A stretch of DNA of 64,000 nt. Source: Haberlea rhodopensis (lineage: Eukaryota; Streptophyta; Magnoliopsida; Lamiales; Gesneriaceae). Position numbers and translations under genes: made by a program. The stretch's first letter is position 1, and each line of letters begins with the position of its first letter. Positions 24,615-37,214 of this stretch are shown here, piece after piece. The stretch lies in assembly GCA_907163345.1 (NCBI GenBank), contig CAJQUN010001200.1:1-64000 (forward strand), given 5' to 3'. Under the pieces are notes generated by a model, which had not been told where the DNA came from, did no database searches, and saw only the letters and a list, made by a program, of their open reading frames with translations.

Positions 24615-26147
24615 GGCTAAATTAATATAATATTATAAAATTAAAAAAATAATATAAAAAAAACACTTTACCTTTATAAGGTGATCCGTGAAGGTGGATC
24701 GTGTTTCTTTAAAAAACACAAACACTTCAAAAAAAAAAAATTTAAATTAGGGGACATAGGTGTGAAGTTTATGCTGAGTGGCCAAGTGGGCCAACTTTTT
24801 TTAATTAATATGCAAGAAACGTGAACTTAAGTTCACGTTTCTTGCTTTTTTTTAAAATAATAACAATTTATTATTATTATATTATAATAATTATAATAGT
24901 AGTAATAATAATAATAATCATTAATAATAATATTAATACTAATTATTATTATTATAACAAATAATAATAATAAATCCACGGGCATGATCTGTCCATGTTC
25001 ATTGCCCGACGAGATGGTAACATGCCCGACAACGATAAACGAAAATTGACACGACGATATTAACACGACACGATGACACGGATTTTCAAAATTTTCAGAA
25101 TATGATATGGTTGTGACACGCCTGCATAAATTTTTTTTATATATTATACATTTAATATAATACAATACTAAAATTCATATTTCTTAAATTCTAAAACCAT
25201 ATAAAAACAACAAAAATATTCTTACCAAATTCAAGAAACATACAAATAAATGCATGTCACTTAAATCATCATAATATCACTCATACTAACACACCAAATA
25301 CAAATTTGTATGAGTGATAGTATGATGATTTCAGTGACATGTATTTATTTATTTATTTTTTGAATTTGATAAAAATATTTATGGTGTTATATTTTATTTG
25401 GACGTGTTTGTTAACTTTTATGTTAATTGAAGTAATATGTATTTAGTGTGTTAGTATGAGTGATATTATGATGATTTCAGTTTATTTATATACTTCTTGA
25501 ATTTGGTAAGAATATTTTTGTTATTTTTTACATGGTTTTAGAATTTAAGAAATATGAGTTTTAGTATTTTGTATTATGTAAATGTATAATATATAAAAAT
25601 ATGTAGACGTGTCCCAGCCGTGACGTATCCTGAAAATTTTGAAAATCCGTGTCGTTGTGTACGTGTCAGAGTCGTGTCGTGTCAGTGTCGTCGTGTCAAT
25701 TTCCATGTATCGTTGCCGGGCACATTACCAACTCGTCGGGCCATGATTGTGGACAGATCATACCCCGTGGATTTATTATTATTATTTATTATTTGTTATA
25801 ATGATAATAATAATAATTATTATTATTAGTATTAATATTATTATTGATAATTATTAGTATTACTACTATTATAATTATTATAATATAATAATATTACATT
25901 ATTATTATTTTAAAAAAAGCAAGAAACGTGAACTATATTAATTAAAAAAAATTGGCCCACTTGGCCACTCAGCATAAACTTCACGCCTATATCCCCCAAT
26001 TTTTTTTTTTTTTTTGAAGATTGGTGAATTTTGTTCGCGTTTATGAAGAAACACGATCCATCTTCGCGAATAACCTTATAAAGGTAAAGTATTTTTTTAA
26101 CATTATTTTTATTATTTTTATTTTTATAATATTATATTAATTTAGCC
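24615..26147. mobile_element. Giant foldback element, MULE-type
   Basis: The segment is one long inverted repeat of 1533 bp. Its ends are GGCTAAATTAATATAATATT and the inverse, flanked by a perfect 10-bp duplication CATTTTAACA (24605-24614 and 26148-26157). Arms meet near 25295 at ATACAAATTTGTAT. The right arm is longer, in part because a unit with TATGAGTGATA and TTGAATTTGGTAA is duplicated (about 25308 and 25455). The left arm has a small extra palindrome around AACGTGAACTTAAGTTCACG. Shared landmarks in both arms include GGCCACTCAGCATAAACTTC and its complement. No transposase is present. A TSD of 9-11 bp with long inverted repeats fits non-autonomous Mutator-like elements. Confidence 0.9.
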
Positions 26148-26157
26148 CATTTTAACA

Positions 26158-27110
26158 AACTTTACCTATAAAGATATAATAAAAGCAGACTGGTAATTGC
26201 AAAAAGGTGCTGAATATTTTGATATTTTGGCTAAAGCAGACTGGTATGATTTGATTGATTTCTCCAAGTAAGTTGAGAATGAAATGTTATGAATTATTCC
26301 AATTCAATTCACGATCAAGAAATTCCTTGACTTAATAATTTAAATGCACGGCCAATTGAATATCGTGATTACATAATGCACTTATGAACCCACGTAACAC
26401 GAACTAAAGACGACATGAACACTGATAAACATATGCACTGACAGCAGATTATAAGGCACAAAATGAAGGCACACACAAGATTATACATATGGCAGTAATC
26501 ATCAATGAAAAACTGAAAAGAAAATATAAAGAAACGATATCGAATTTACGTGGTTCGGCCTCAACATCGGCCTACGTCCACGGGAGAATATTTCATTGAT
26601 AATTTTCAAGTATACAAGGCTTACAAATACATGAATTCACATCCTAATCTACTTTTTGTATTACAATGGATTGCACAAGAATTCACTCTCTTTTGCCCCT
26701 AAAAAACTCTCAGATATAATGCCCTCTGCCTCATGCATCACTCTTGCCGCTCACATTCTTTTTATTCTTTTTGTGCGCTCTTAAGCCTTTTTCCCATGAC
26801 CTTCATGGCCTTTATATAGATGTTCAAGTTGTTCATCTGCCTAGCAGGTTAATCCTTGCCCTTTAGCAAGTCATCAAGTTGCCAAGTAACTGCCATACAA
26901 CCAACTTCAACAGCCGAGTACTGAACCATAATGTATCTGGTGCATAGCTTTAGTATAGGAATTTGAAAGTACGGATATCGAACTCAAGGGAATTGAAAAT
27001 TAAGTTATACCAAATTTTGTAATTAGAATAGTCTCGACTTTATTTAGATCATCAATAGCAAAGTATCGACCTAATTAATATATTAAAATAAAATAATAAG
27101 ACGAAGGATT
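26158..27110 (-). repeat. Retrotransposon LTR fragment and flank
   Basis: About 26340-26935 resembles a Ty1/Copia LTR in minus orientation: TTTACGTGGTTCGGC and CCTACGTCCACGGG are landmarks seen in many plant LTRs, and a TATA box lies at 26811-26820 on the minus strand. I could not find clean TG/CA ends or a target duplication, so the boundaries are soft. A 14-base direct repeat AAAGCAGACTGGTA occurs at about 26182 and 26234, beside the foldback element. Confidence 0.4.
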
Positions 27111-27113
27111 TAA

Positions 27114-27695
27114 GTGGAGAAAATGAATGAGAAGGAAAAGAATGTGCCTGGAAGTGGAACTATCGATAATAACGAGGTTGAGAATAGATTGAGCATGCAA
27201 AACAAGCTGCTACATGAGAAGAAGCTGAGAGATCTAAACGTGCTGCAAGGTTTGAACTTAAATTTATTCTTGGGATTTAAACTATGTCAAAAAATGCGAT
27301 TTTGATTGGATTGAATCGTACTGTCAGGTTCAAACGAGAAGAAATAAGAATCCAGGGCGTGGGAGAGCCAACAGAAAGCAAAGCTTGATGCAGAAATGAG
27401 GAAGATTGAGGTAGAATTTTGAATAACTTTAAAATATGAACTTGAAAAAAAGAAACACTGATTACAAATAAGACTGAAATTTAACTTTCAGGCCCAAACT
27501 GATCAAATGAAAGCAGATGCTTAGGCAAAGATGGTAAAGAAGATATCATTGGCGAAGCAGAAATCAGAGGAAAAACGGGTTGTTGCCGAATGTAGGAAGA
27601 ATTGGCAAGCAGAAAAAACTTCTGCACAGGCTGAGTACATTCGCCAGACGGGTCGAATCCCCTCAACTCTGTCTATATGCTGTGGTTGGCTGTGA
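27114..27695 (+). pseudogene. Remorin C-terminal domain pseudogene
   Basis: Three exon-like blocks in order match the conserved coiled-coil C terminus of remorins, plant plasma-membrane scaffold proteins. They are about 27114-27249, 27345-27410 (reading WESQQKAKLDAEMRKIE, with GTAGAA as donor) and 27492-27695 (KKISLAKQKSEEKR, then RQTGRIPSTL and a cysteine-containing end, CCGWL). An in-frame TAG at 27532-27534 interrupts the last block. The second block is joined only by degraded splice signals. The tail with basic residues and a final cysteine/hydrophobic motif is where remorins attach to membrane. Confidence 0.7.
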
Positions 27696-28794
27696 TTGAA
27701 CCAGGAAATAGATATAGGCGATACACAACGAATTGTTCATGAGACCACCTAGAATCTTCAGTATGATATGCATAGGTGAGCTAAATCCATTGGCATAGCC
27801 GCACAGTTTTTTCTCTGGTAAGACATACCAATGGAGGATTGTTATACTGTTTTGGGAACTATCTTTCTATCCATCGACAAAAATAATAGTCGTTAAATTA
27901 GTTGATTTCAAATGTAATAAATATGTATTGATAATATTGACCTTTTGTGATAACTTGGAGGGACAAAAGTTTTTGTGCACACCGCGCAACATGAACTTGA
28001 GTCATCCCAAAGAGGGAATGAACTTAACCAATCCGACAAAGCCGGAAGCCCATATGGACCTTTTAGAAAAGTAGGAATTAATGAAAAAAGGTATAGCATA
28101 AGCGAGGGTTAGTTAGATATTTCTTTACAAATATCACAATAATATTGCTATTAACAACACAAACTATTAGAATATTATTATATTAGTGTCTCAAAAAATG
28201 TAGATCTAAAAAATTAACAGTATAATCCATACCAGCTTGTGTAGCTTATGATCTCTACAATATGAATGAAAATAACCTATTTTGAAGGCGCCATAATTTA
28301 AAGACTCTCTATATAAAGCTTAAATTTGAAATTACATTGTTTATAAAAAAAAAATAGTAAACAATTTCACTCCAAAAGCGAAAAGACAATAAAATAATTC
28401 CATTAATCTGTATTTCTTGCCAATAATTTATGATTCTATAGTCAATTTTTCAATGTAGAAATAAGAAAGTAGAAATAAGAGAGTACTATCAAAACCAAAC
28501 ATATTGAATATATTTATTTTTTAAATACTTTCACATTTTTAAACAAAACCTTCTAAATTTAACCACACATTCTATGGATTAAATATGGACCAAGAAACTT
28601 CTCCGATGCAAAGGAACGAAAAATCTACCACTTCTGAAGGTACCTTAGGTCCATATTCGCTTCATTTGAGCACCAGAAAGGCTAACATAGCCATTGCGAA
28701 CCTAACCTTCCAAGTCACTGATCGATCATCGAGCGAAGAATTCCCGATGGACGCACCAAGTGATACATAGAAATGCAAATGATAGAAAGGCCGA
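27696..28794. other. Intergenic stretch
   Basis: It holds the 3' side of HEMERA and AT-rich sequence. The 61-codon frame at 28585-28770 has no family resemblance and no promoter I can point to. No repeat ends are visible. Confidence 0.4.
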
Positions 28795-31700
28795 CTATTC
28801 TTCAAAGTCTAAAAGAAAGTCTGTTAAGTTTTCTGAATCATCTACCGCTTCATCCAGAGACATGCTGTCCGTTTTAGGTTTACCCTGCAATGAAGGAAAA
28901 AGTGCATATCGCTAATAATTTGAAAATACCAAGATAACCAAAGGTTAATTGGTCATCACAAAGTGCAAAACTCGCATCTTGGGAATATTTTTTTTTTAAT
29001 GGGAATGAGAGATCAGATTCGCCTCCCCTCTGGGTCTGATCGTCTTTGTCGTAGACCAATAATTTTGTTTAAATATTGAATTACCTTTGACTTGCTCAGC
29101 TCGGGATTACTTTTTAAAACGCTCCAATTGCGCGTCATTTTCTCGTCCTCAGCATCCTCTCCTTCAGCCTCATTGCCTTCTCCTTCATCCTGTTGAACGA
29201 ACCCGTGAAAAGATATAACAAACTTTCCATGGTCTCATGAAACGAATCGAAAAGACAACCAAGAAAAATAAAATATTTCAGAGCTCACATCATTTTCGCC
29301 TATATCAACAGCTCGTGCCATTGCTTCATCAATATCAGTCATCTGCTACAGAACATAGAACAATTAAAAGAGTAGCTAACAAAATTAAATTGATTCAAAC
29401 TGCAAATATCCAGGGCTCGTAGTTCAAGGGAAACTACTCTTTGAAATACACCGCGGATAGATAATATGACTATATTATGTTACCTCAACTTCTTCCGTTT
29501 TCTCTTCAGCCAAGATTTTCTCCAACTCCTCTCTAGTTATTACTTTGCCATTCTGAAAAGAAGTTTTGCATACGTGATCAAAAAACCTTCTGAAGTGCAT
29601 CTGTCAAACAATAATTTCTTGCAGGGAATAACCATGACAGTTTTATTATTTAAGTAGCATACAGAAAGCATTCATTGAATCCGATGTACAACAAAAGTAA
29701 AAATTATACTCTACAAAGACCTTGCCACTCTATTTAACCTCAGTCACCAAAAGCAGGATACAGTTAGTCCCAGGATTATCAAGATTTATTCGAAGGTATT
29801 TTCCAAGTAAGAAACCAAGCTCTTAGACAAACTGTTTTTCTTATACTAATACCAAGAGTGGATTAAAAATTTAAAACCCTGATATCTGGCATTGGTGAGA
29901 CTGTTGTTTAGGTCAGTCTGAGTAAGCAGGAAATATGATTGCTTAGCTGCTATAAATAATGGGGTAGGCTTATACGTCATTTACATTACATTGCAGAAGA
30001 TGCAGCAAAATTAACTGCTGATACTAGAAACACTAAAAAGAGAATTGGAACAAATTTACAGGAGATAAAAACATCACAAGATAATCATTTGAATCTAAAC
30101 AAAAGAAAAAGAAGTGAGAGCTATACAACGAAATTATGTGCTGCTAAAATAAATGGGAGGAAATATCTAAGAAATCAATTCTCCAAAACCTCTTTGAGAT
30201 AATCAAGCATGTCTGGAGTTGGTTCGTGAAAATCTGGGCCTCTATAATCAATCACCTCATTTGGATCCTGAATATAATTCACAGTCGGGTAAACAGGATC
30301 TCCACCCCATACTGCAAAAACAATAAAGTGAGGAAAGTCGCAGAGAAGGATTACAATGCTAGAAATAAAAAATATACTATGGCATCAATTTGAAAATATT
30401 AAGATCATAATATATGTTGATGTGATTTTATATAGTTAGCCAAAATTCACCACCATATTTATCTCAATATATTTTATATCTATAACGAGGTGATGATTGC
30501 AACATAAACTAGGATAAATTAATGGAGTTTTAGCACTCTGGACATTGTTTGGTGGATAAAGGCCTTTATTGTTGAACCAGGTAAATATTTGTGTGGTGCA
30601 GCATCCACTTGATACTTTTTTTCTAATACATTAAAATTCGACAAATCACAATCAGGCATGCCTGTAAGGATATGTGTATGACATTGTAGTTAATGAATTA
30701 AACCAGGGAAAGGAGATTGGATAAAGAGGAGCTTATACTTTGCTTTATTTGGTCCTCTCGCATTTTCATTGCCAACGGATCCCGAGGAATACGGTTATCA
30801 GTTCCCATCATGATGCGGAATTCCCTGTCAGTTTGGTGTGTGAACATCTCAATAAGCAGCTCATTTTCATCTTCACCAGTTTCTTCAAAATGCTTTTGAA
30901 TTGCTTCCCGTGAAGTGTCCTTTTTCCATGCATTAACCCACTCTGAGTAGTATGCAATGGGGCCGACTCTTTCCAGTCTTTCTTTTTCTTCCTGAAGCCT
31001 ACAATCACTTCATAGTTCACAAATCCAAACATGACAGCCATATAGCTATTTATTTGAGAAAAAATACACAGAAAAGTTGACCCGAGGTCAATTTTTGCCA
31101 TATATGTAGAAGTTCCTTGAAATGTGAACTAAAATAAGAAACAGAATTTTTCAAAGAAAACTCGTGAATCATTTAATTTCCCACTCAACACAATATCTTC
31201 CAATTTGGCTTGCATCAGAGCATCACATCCATCTTTTTTTTTTTGCCGGAGTTGCAAGCTAGAAGGTTAACACAAAGTCCACATGAAGTCACACAACATA
31301 CAAAAAGGTAGATTGTTACACCTCAGGCCGAAAACATGAATAGGTTAGATCGCATACAACATTTCACATAGACCATAAAGGTAGATAAGCAGTTTTCTCC
31401 ATGTAGAAATCCATTATAGTAAGAGAAGAAAAAAAGGAAGACCAAAAATAAGAGGTACCATTCAGGACAGAAAAAAACAGTGGTCTAAAAAATTTCAACG
31501 GGTCGATTGAAATTTATGTTCAAGAGGTGTAGTTTAAAATGTGACCCGGATCTTATATTTATGCAATGACTATTATCAAATCCACTGTCATCCTTAACAG
31601 ACATGAATAGTCCAAATGATCCTCCGAGATAACAAAAACTAGTGAACTTGTCAAGACATCCATGCCAATGAACTAATTCCAAACAGCTTCAACCTTTCAA

Positions 31701-34027
31701 GACCAAGAGTTATAAAAGCATATGATAAAATAAATGCATGAAAGAAAGGAGCGCTGAGTTGAATAACAAATATGGATATACCTCTCTTCTTTATAAATAC
31801 GTCGTCTAGCTCTATAAAGAGAACACTCGGTAAGTGTTGGCTCGTCACCATAAAGCTTTATTTGTCCAGTCTCTGCCATAGCTTTGAGAAACACCTGCAC
31901 AAATTATGTCAAATTGAAGTCAAGGATACATCAGCTTCTCCATGACGCAAGCTCAGGTTTACAATTTGGAAGTTGGTAAGACTTGTCCCAAAGAATGATA
32001 TTACTCCCTAGAGTGAAATTAATTTATCTAGCCATTGGTGCTCATTGTGATCTCAGGACATAAAAATTATGTTAACACAGTTCAGCCTGCAGAATCAGAA
32101 CAAGATAGGTACACGTGTGACTGTTAGTACCAGTGTTAAAATATAATATACTTAGAGCCAGAGTAAGTTCAATGGTTTGTTTTAATTCATTCGTTCGTTT
32201 GTTTGTCCTACCATTATATTTTTTAGATTAGTTACATTTTTCCTTGGTTCAGAATTGAATGTTGGGAGGAACTCACTGTCTCGACATCTGGGCGTCTTCT
32301 CTGCCATCTGGACCACTGTTCCTTTTCGGGTTTTCTCCAGTTCCACCACAGTTCTTCATTTGAAAGTGGCTCCTCAATAGGTTTTTCAGCTTTTGGGTCA
32401 ATAAAGGGATGAGGATTCCCAATTTTCTTGTCCAGTTCATATCCAGTCAACTCTTCTCCCTCCGGTTCTGTCTGATAAACAACATACTCAGACAATATAT
32501 CTTTAGCCCCATCTGGTGAATCTTCCAAAGACTCAGCTTCCACTGGATCATCAGGAACCACCATCAATTCTGAAGACTCGGAAGTAGCTGCTGAAGACTC
32601 AGAAGCAGCTGCTGAAGACTTGTACCTTTTCCGTCTACTTCCAGGTTTTTTTCCAAAAGAGGGTTTCCCAGTAGACACACCTTTTGGTTCAGGAGCCCTG
32701 TCTGCCCTCACTTGACTGGATGTGCCTTCTGGCCATAAGTCTTCGCTGGGAATGCTTGCACGAGCGCCCGAAGCTGGCTCAAGCTGTCCAGATGTGGAGT
32801 CCATATAGCTGTGATAAGGGAAACGCTCGACTGATACTTGCTTGAAAGAGTCTTCCTTATCGGTTTTCTCACACTTTATACAAGGAAGCATAGGAGGTTT
32901 ACTATGCGGACTGCTTATGCTAACTTTAAACTTCCAAGTTGATGCAGGAGAGGGAACTAATAATAACATCTGACAACCCAAAAGATTACCATGAAGAATA
33001 AAAGTTCTCGAAGTAACTAAAAAAACGTGGCAATAAAGGAATCACCTCAACAATTATACATCCGATTATTTTAATGTCCCTCATAAAAGAGGAATTTCAA
33101 AACATTTGCAAGTACGAATACAAAATTAAAACAAAGTTGTTAATAGATTCATAAAAGTAACAGATCATAATCTGCGTAGTATGTTTTACAAAGTATCCTT
33201 CTCTTGAAAGGTGTCGCCCATGGAACCCGCTGGATCAAGAATGTGGATTCACAATCAATTGCCACTGTTCAATATGGCTTCTATAATACTTGCCAAAAGT
33301 TCATTTCAATGCTGAACTTAAATGGCTAGTATGTTGTAGAGTTTCACGGAAGTAATGCAATCTAAAGCAGTGTAACACTAAGTTTCAACGAGACAAATCC
33401 AAAGGACAAATGTATTGAGAATGACCAGAACAAATGTGAAATTTTGGTGCTGACAACTGGATATTCTTGAATATGCAACTGTGCATTAAAATAATTTACT
33501 TGGTTTGCATGCAAAGGGTTAAAATATTATTTTAAAAACCTGTAACTAACGAAGAAACGGAAAAATCGGACGGTTTTTTCATTCTAAACAAATACATGAA
33601 ACACTTCATGGTCATAAAGATTCCTTATTCTTTACCAAGAAAAGAGAAGATAATCCAAAACTCAAGAAGAAGATGGACCTTGGAATCTTGAGGAAACAAG
33701 CTGACTTATGAAGAAAGAGGAGGATACTCCTGAATTCCATATACAATTTCTATAAAACATATCAAGAAGAGGGAACATGATTCTTGAATTCCAGAAACCT
33801 TTTTCACCAGCTAGTAATTTAAAAACAGTAATAAAGGCCAGAAAACAGACCTTCGAATTGTTGTTGAAGAACTTCTTGGTGATAACCCCCTTCGCTGAAA
33901 CAATACTTCTCAATCCTCCATCTGAAACAAAATAAACCCAAAAAAAAATAAGATAAAAAGAAAGAAAAGAAAAGAAAGTGTACAGCTTAAGAATAAAACC
34001 TTGATAAAACCACGAAACAGAAGCCAT
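28795..34027 (-). CDS. HMR: HEMERA / pTAC12 (PAP5), complete
   Basis: Ten exons join in perfect phase to about 534 residues (Arabidopsis HMR is 527): 34000-34027, 33851-33921, 32277-32969, 31782-31894, 30739-30998, 30190-30311, 29484-29552, 29289-29342, 29085-29189 and 28795-28884. HEMERA is a plastid and nuclear protein, a subunit associated with the plastid-encoded RNA polymerase and a transcriptional coactivator in phytochrome signalling. Family motifs are all present: HSYMDSTSGQLEPASGARAS, PEGTSSQVRA, a basic NLS-like GSRRKRYK, WWNWRKPEKEQWSRWQRR, VFLKAMAETGQIKLYGDEPT, the FEETGEDEN and HQTDREFRIMMGTD stretch, WGGDPVYPTVNYIQDPN and DFHEPTP. The acidic/hydrophobic C terminus AVDDSENLTDFLLDFEE, the region of the transactivation domain, is kept. 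The start MASVSW is preferred over an ATG nine bases upstream because relatives begin MAS. No stop or frameshift was found. Confidence 0.95.
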
Positions 34028-34549
34028 TCCTGGCACTAAATGTCCGTGGAGAGTGTACTGCGACGAGGAGGAAGACGGTAGAATCTGAGAGGATAAACAA
34101 ACAACAGGGTCGGGTCGTAACTAATTTGGTTGAACCGCCAGCCCTTTATTCCGTAAAATATAAATAAGTATATTTATAAGAGGAAATTACAAGTAGGTAC
34201 CACTTTTTAAAACATCTTTCAACTAAATCTAGCAAAATATTTTCTTTTCAACTAAATATATCTTTTGAAAAACATATTTCACATAAGTCCAATTTATTAA
34301 ACCCTAATCTAACTGGTCTATTTTTATTACTAAATTACCCTTATTGCAAGCAATAAAATCCATCATAAAAAATTTGATATTTCTAACATAACGATTATCG
34401 TTTCCGAAACTTTTTTCATCCAATTCATTGAGCAGCTGATTTCGATCGTGTTTTAATTAGTTTTCTGATTTTAGATTGTTCGATCTGTCCAATATATATT
34501 CAATTAACTGTTAATTGATCAAATTTTCCTGAGATTTTTATCGTTAATT
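34028..34549. promoter_or_regulatory. HEMERA upstream region cut by MULE end
   Basis: About 140-150 bp separate the HEMERA ATG from the apparent left end of the MULE (about 34178). The host side thus keeps only a short proximal promoter. From there to 34549 is MULE terminal sequence and the transposase leader. Confidence 0.5.
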
Positions 34550-34865
34550 GTGATGGATAATGAAATCATGATTCTTTTGAAATTTAGAGAGGAAACACTG
34601 GTTTTGAATGTTAATTCCGGTTTCGAATTCAGTGATTTAATAGGCTGTGCATCTGCTAAGTGGTCTGATATGAATGCCGATGAATTTTGTTTCAAATACT
34701 CAATCGATGGGCATCCTAATTGTTGTTTGAGTAATGCGATTGATATGAGAAATATGTTTTTGTTGTGTAAGATGATCAATCTTTGCTTGTTGACAGTGCA
34801 TGTTGTTGATGGTAATGCTTCATTGTTGAGGTCTGTTGATGAATGTGTTGGTAGTTTACCGATTG

Positions 34866-34904
34866 TGTCTACCGGTGCATGTGACATACATGCACCGGTA
34901 GACA
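34866..34904. repeat. Palindrome inside the transposase exon
   Basis: Arms TGTCTACCGGTGCATGT and ACATGCACCGGTAGACA pair around the 5-base spacer GACAT, 39 bp in all. It keeps frame (13 codons, STGACDIHAPVDR within them). The next about 45 codons (to 35030) contain weaker relatives reading NIHEPIES, DLHPSIES and AHIS, as though diverged copies precede more coding sequence. Confidence 0.85.
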
Positions 34905-35864
34905 GAATTGCTTGTGGTATAAACTTTTTGACAGAGTCAAGCGGTATACGCAATATACATGAACCTATAGAGTCTATTTATGCGCGTGATTTACACCCAT
35001 CAATAGAATCAGGTGGTGCACATATATCGACAAAACAAATTTGCAGTTCACCATCAGGTCTAGGACTTGATTCAGAATATCGAAGATGCAATATTAAAGG
35101 CAAGGAGAAGTTGTTGTTATGTTCTGGATGGTCATCAATTATTAGTAGGGTGGGTCAAGTATTTAGAGGTGGTGTTGAAGAGTTTCGAAGTGAGTTGAGT
35201 AAATATTCCATGGAGGTTGGGTTTGATTACAACTATGTGAAAAATAATAAAGATAGAGTAGTTGCTGAATGTTCTAGGAAGCATGTTGATGGGTGTGGCT
35301 GGTTTGTGAGTGCCAACATTTCACGTGTAAATGGTTCTTTCTACATAAAAACATTGAACAACATTCACATGTGTGGTCTACGAGTCATGAAAGACAAATC
35401 AAAAAGGATTGTTTCACATTTAATATCAGAAATTATTTGTGAACGAGTCAGTTCAAATCCAAACTTTTCTGCTAGGTCTGTAATGGAGTTAATGAAAAAA
35501 GATTATGGGTTGGATATAACATACATTAAGGCATGGAGAAGTGTGGAGAAGGCTAGGTCTACTGCTTTTGGAAATTATGATGAGTCTTTCAAGGAGTTGA
35601 AGTGGTACATCGATGCGGTGAAGACGACTAATGTTGGGAGTTTTGTAGAGCTTGAAGTTGACGACTGTAACCGATTCATCCGTTTGTTTATGTCGTTTCG
35701 TGCTTGTATGGATGGTTTTAAATTTTGTCGCCCTATGTTATTTCTTGATGGAACTTTTTTGAAATCCCGTTTTAAGGGAATACTTCTGTCAGCTACTGCA
35801 AAGGATGGGAATCAAGGTAAGATGCAACAAGATTATAATATAAATGAGATTTTACATGCATCGA

Positions 35865-36091
35865 AGTCTGTCGGTGCATGTATATTACATGCACCGATAG
35901 ACTTCTGCGTAAAAAAATGCTACATGATATAAAATTAATCGGATCGAATGCGGTGCATGTATTATACATGCACCGATAGAAATAGGATTCTCTATCATTT
36001 AGTACTACATATTCATGTAATAGAGAATCGGGGCATGTAGTTTACATGCACCGAATATTTATCGGTGCATGTATATTACATGCACCGGTAG
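35865..36091. repeat. Palindromes in the transposase intron
   Basis: Four copies, at about 35865-35904, 35950-35981, 36029-36053 and 36060-36091. Each has arms of CGGTGCATGT and ACATGCACCG with a 4-6 base spacer. They make up much of the 374-bp intron. Confidence 0.85.
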
Positions 36092-37214
36092 AACTTGTCG
36101 TATCTAAATGTACCACTAAAGGTTATATAAGTGCATCATATAACATAAATTGTATTTTTTGCTTTATATGTTTTGATTATTTTATTGTAGGGTTGTTCCC
36201 CCTGGCTTTTGCTGTTGTGGACTCAGAGAACTTTGATAATTGGTGTTGGTTTCTATCTTGTCTGAGCAAGATTGTAGATAATGGTGGAGATATTGTTTAT
36301 ATATCTGATCGGAATGTTGGTTTGATGGAGGCTTTACCCGTTGTGTTTGGACCTTCTCCAAAACACTTTTTTTGTCTTTATCATTTGAAATGCAACCTCC
36401 GGGACAGATATGCTGGCAAACATTTTTCGAACCAGTTTCGGGAAAGGATGTGTTACTTGTTGGATGAGTGTGCATATTCGCCGACGGTGGCTATTTTCAC
36501 AGAGAAGCTTGCTATTTTGAAACGAGAAGGTGGTTCAATTGTAGAAGGGTTTTTACAGGGTCTATCTTTGGAGAAATGGACAAATGCTTACTCATGCGGC
36601 ATGCGATATGGAGAGATGTATTCAAATGCAACAGAGTCTTTCAATTCGTGGATATTAGAGGCAAGGGGTCTGCTTATTACTCATATGAGCTGGTTTTATG
36701 ATAGGAGATCAATGGATGCACGATGGAGTGGGGTTCTGTGCGCGAAGATGGAAAAGAAATGGTATTTAACGAAAATCAAGGTCGTGCATGGAATGTGAAG
36801 ATGTCTACTGACTCTTGTTTCGAGGTGTTTTCATATCCTTCAGTTACTGTGCGCCTTGATGTTCGTACGTGTACTTGCTATCAGTGGCAGCTTGATGGAT
36901 TCCCATGTCCTCATGCGATTGCTGTATTTAGGAGGAACAAGATGGCCATAGATGAAGTTGTTGATGTATATTTCCATGTTCGTACTTATAAGAGTTGCTA
37001 TGAAGGAGTTATAATTCCGATTCCAGGACGTTCAAGTGATGATTTTGCTCAAATTGTCACGGATACGAATATTTTACCACCACAAACAAAAAGGCAACCG
37101 GGTCGTCCAAAGAAGAGGAGAATTAGATCCAAAGGTGAAAACATTCGACAGTTGCGTTGTAGTCGGTGTAAAAAATACGGACATAATAGGAAGACTTGTA
37201 AGGAACCTATTTGA

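Larger units (their letters stand above)
34550..37214 (+). pseudogene. MuDR-type transposase, frameshifted
   Basis: Exon 1 (34550-35816) and exon 2 (36191-37214) join in phase across a GT-AG intron, restoring the family motif GLFPLAFAVVD. Domains in order: N-terminal MuDR region, Mutator DNA-binding region around VVAECSRKHVDGCGWFV, MULE transposase core, SWIM zinc finger (CTCYQWQLDGFPCPHA) and a C-terminal CCHC knuckle (CSRCKKYGHNRKTC). Likely catalytic residues are D in FLDGTFLK, D in ISDRNVGL and E in NATESFNSW. The frame changes near 36760, shortly before the SWIM domain. The helix expected after LLITHM looks shortened, so the enzyme is probably inactive. Codons about 106-118 come from an inserted palindrome, and the intron holds four more. 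Its N-terminal frame has otherwise stayed open. Confidence 0.85.

Noticed and set aside
24833..25165. 110-codon minus frame
   Set aside because: It lies in the arm of the foldback element and ends in AT triplet repeats.
28585..28770. 61-codon frame near the HEMERA 3' end
   Set aside because: No resemblance to a family and no promoter or splice context.
36182..36475. 97-codon minus frame
   Set aside because: It is antisense to the transposase core, which has clear motifs.
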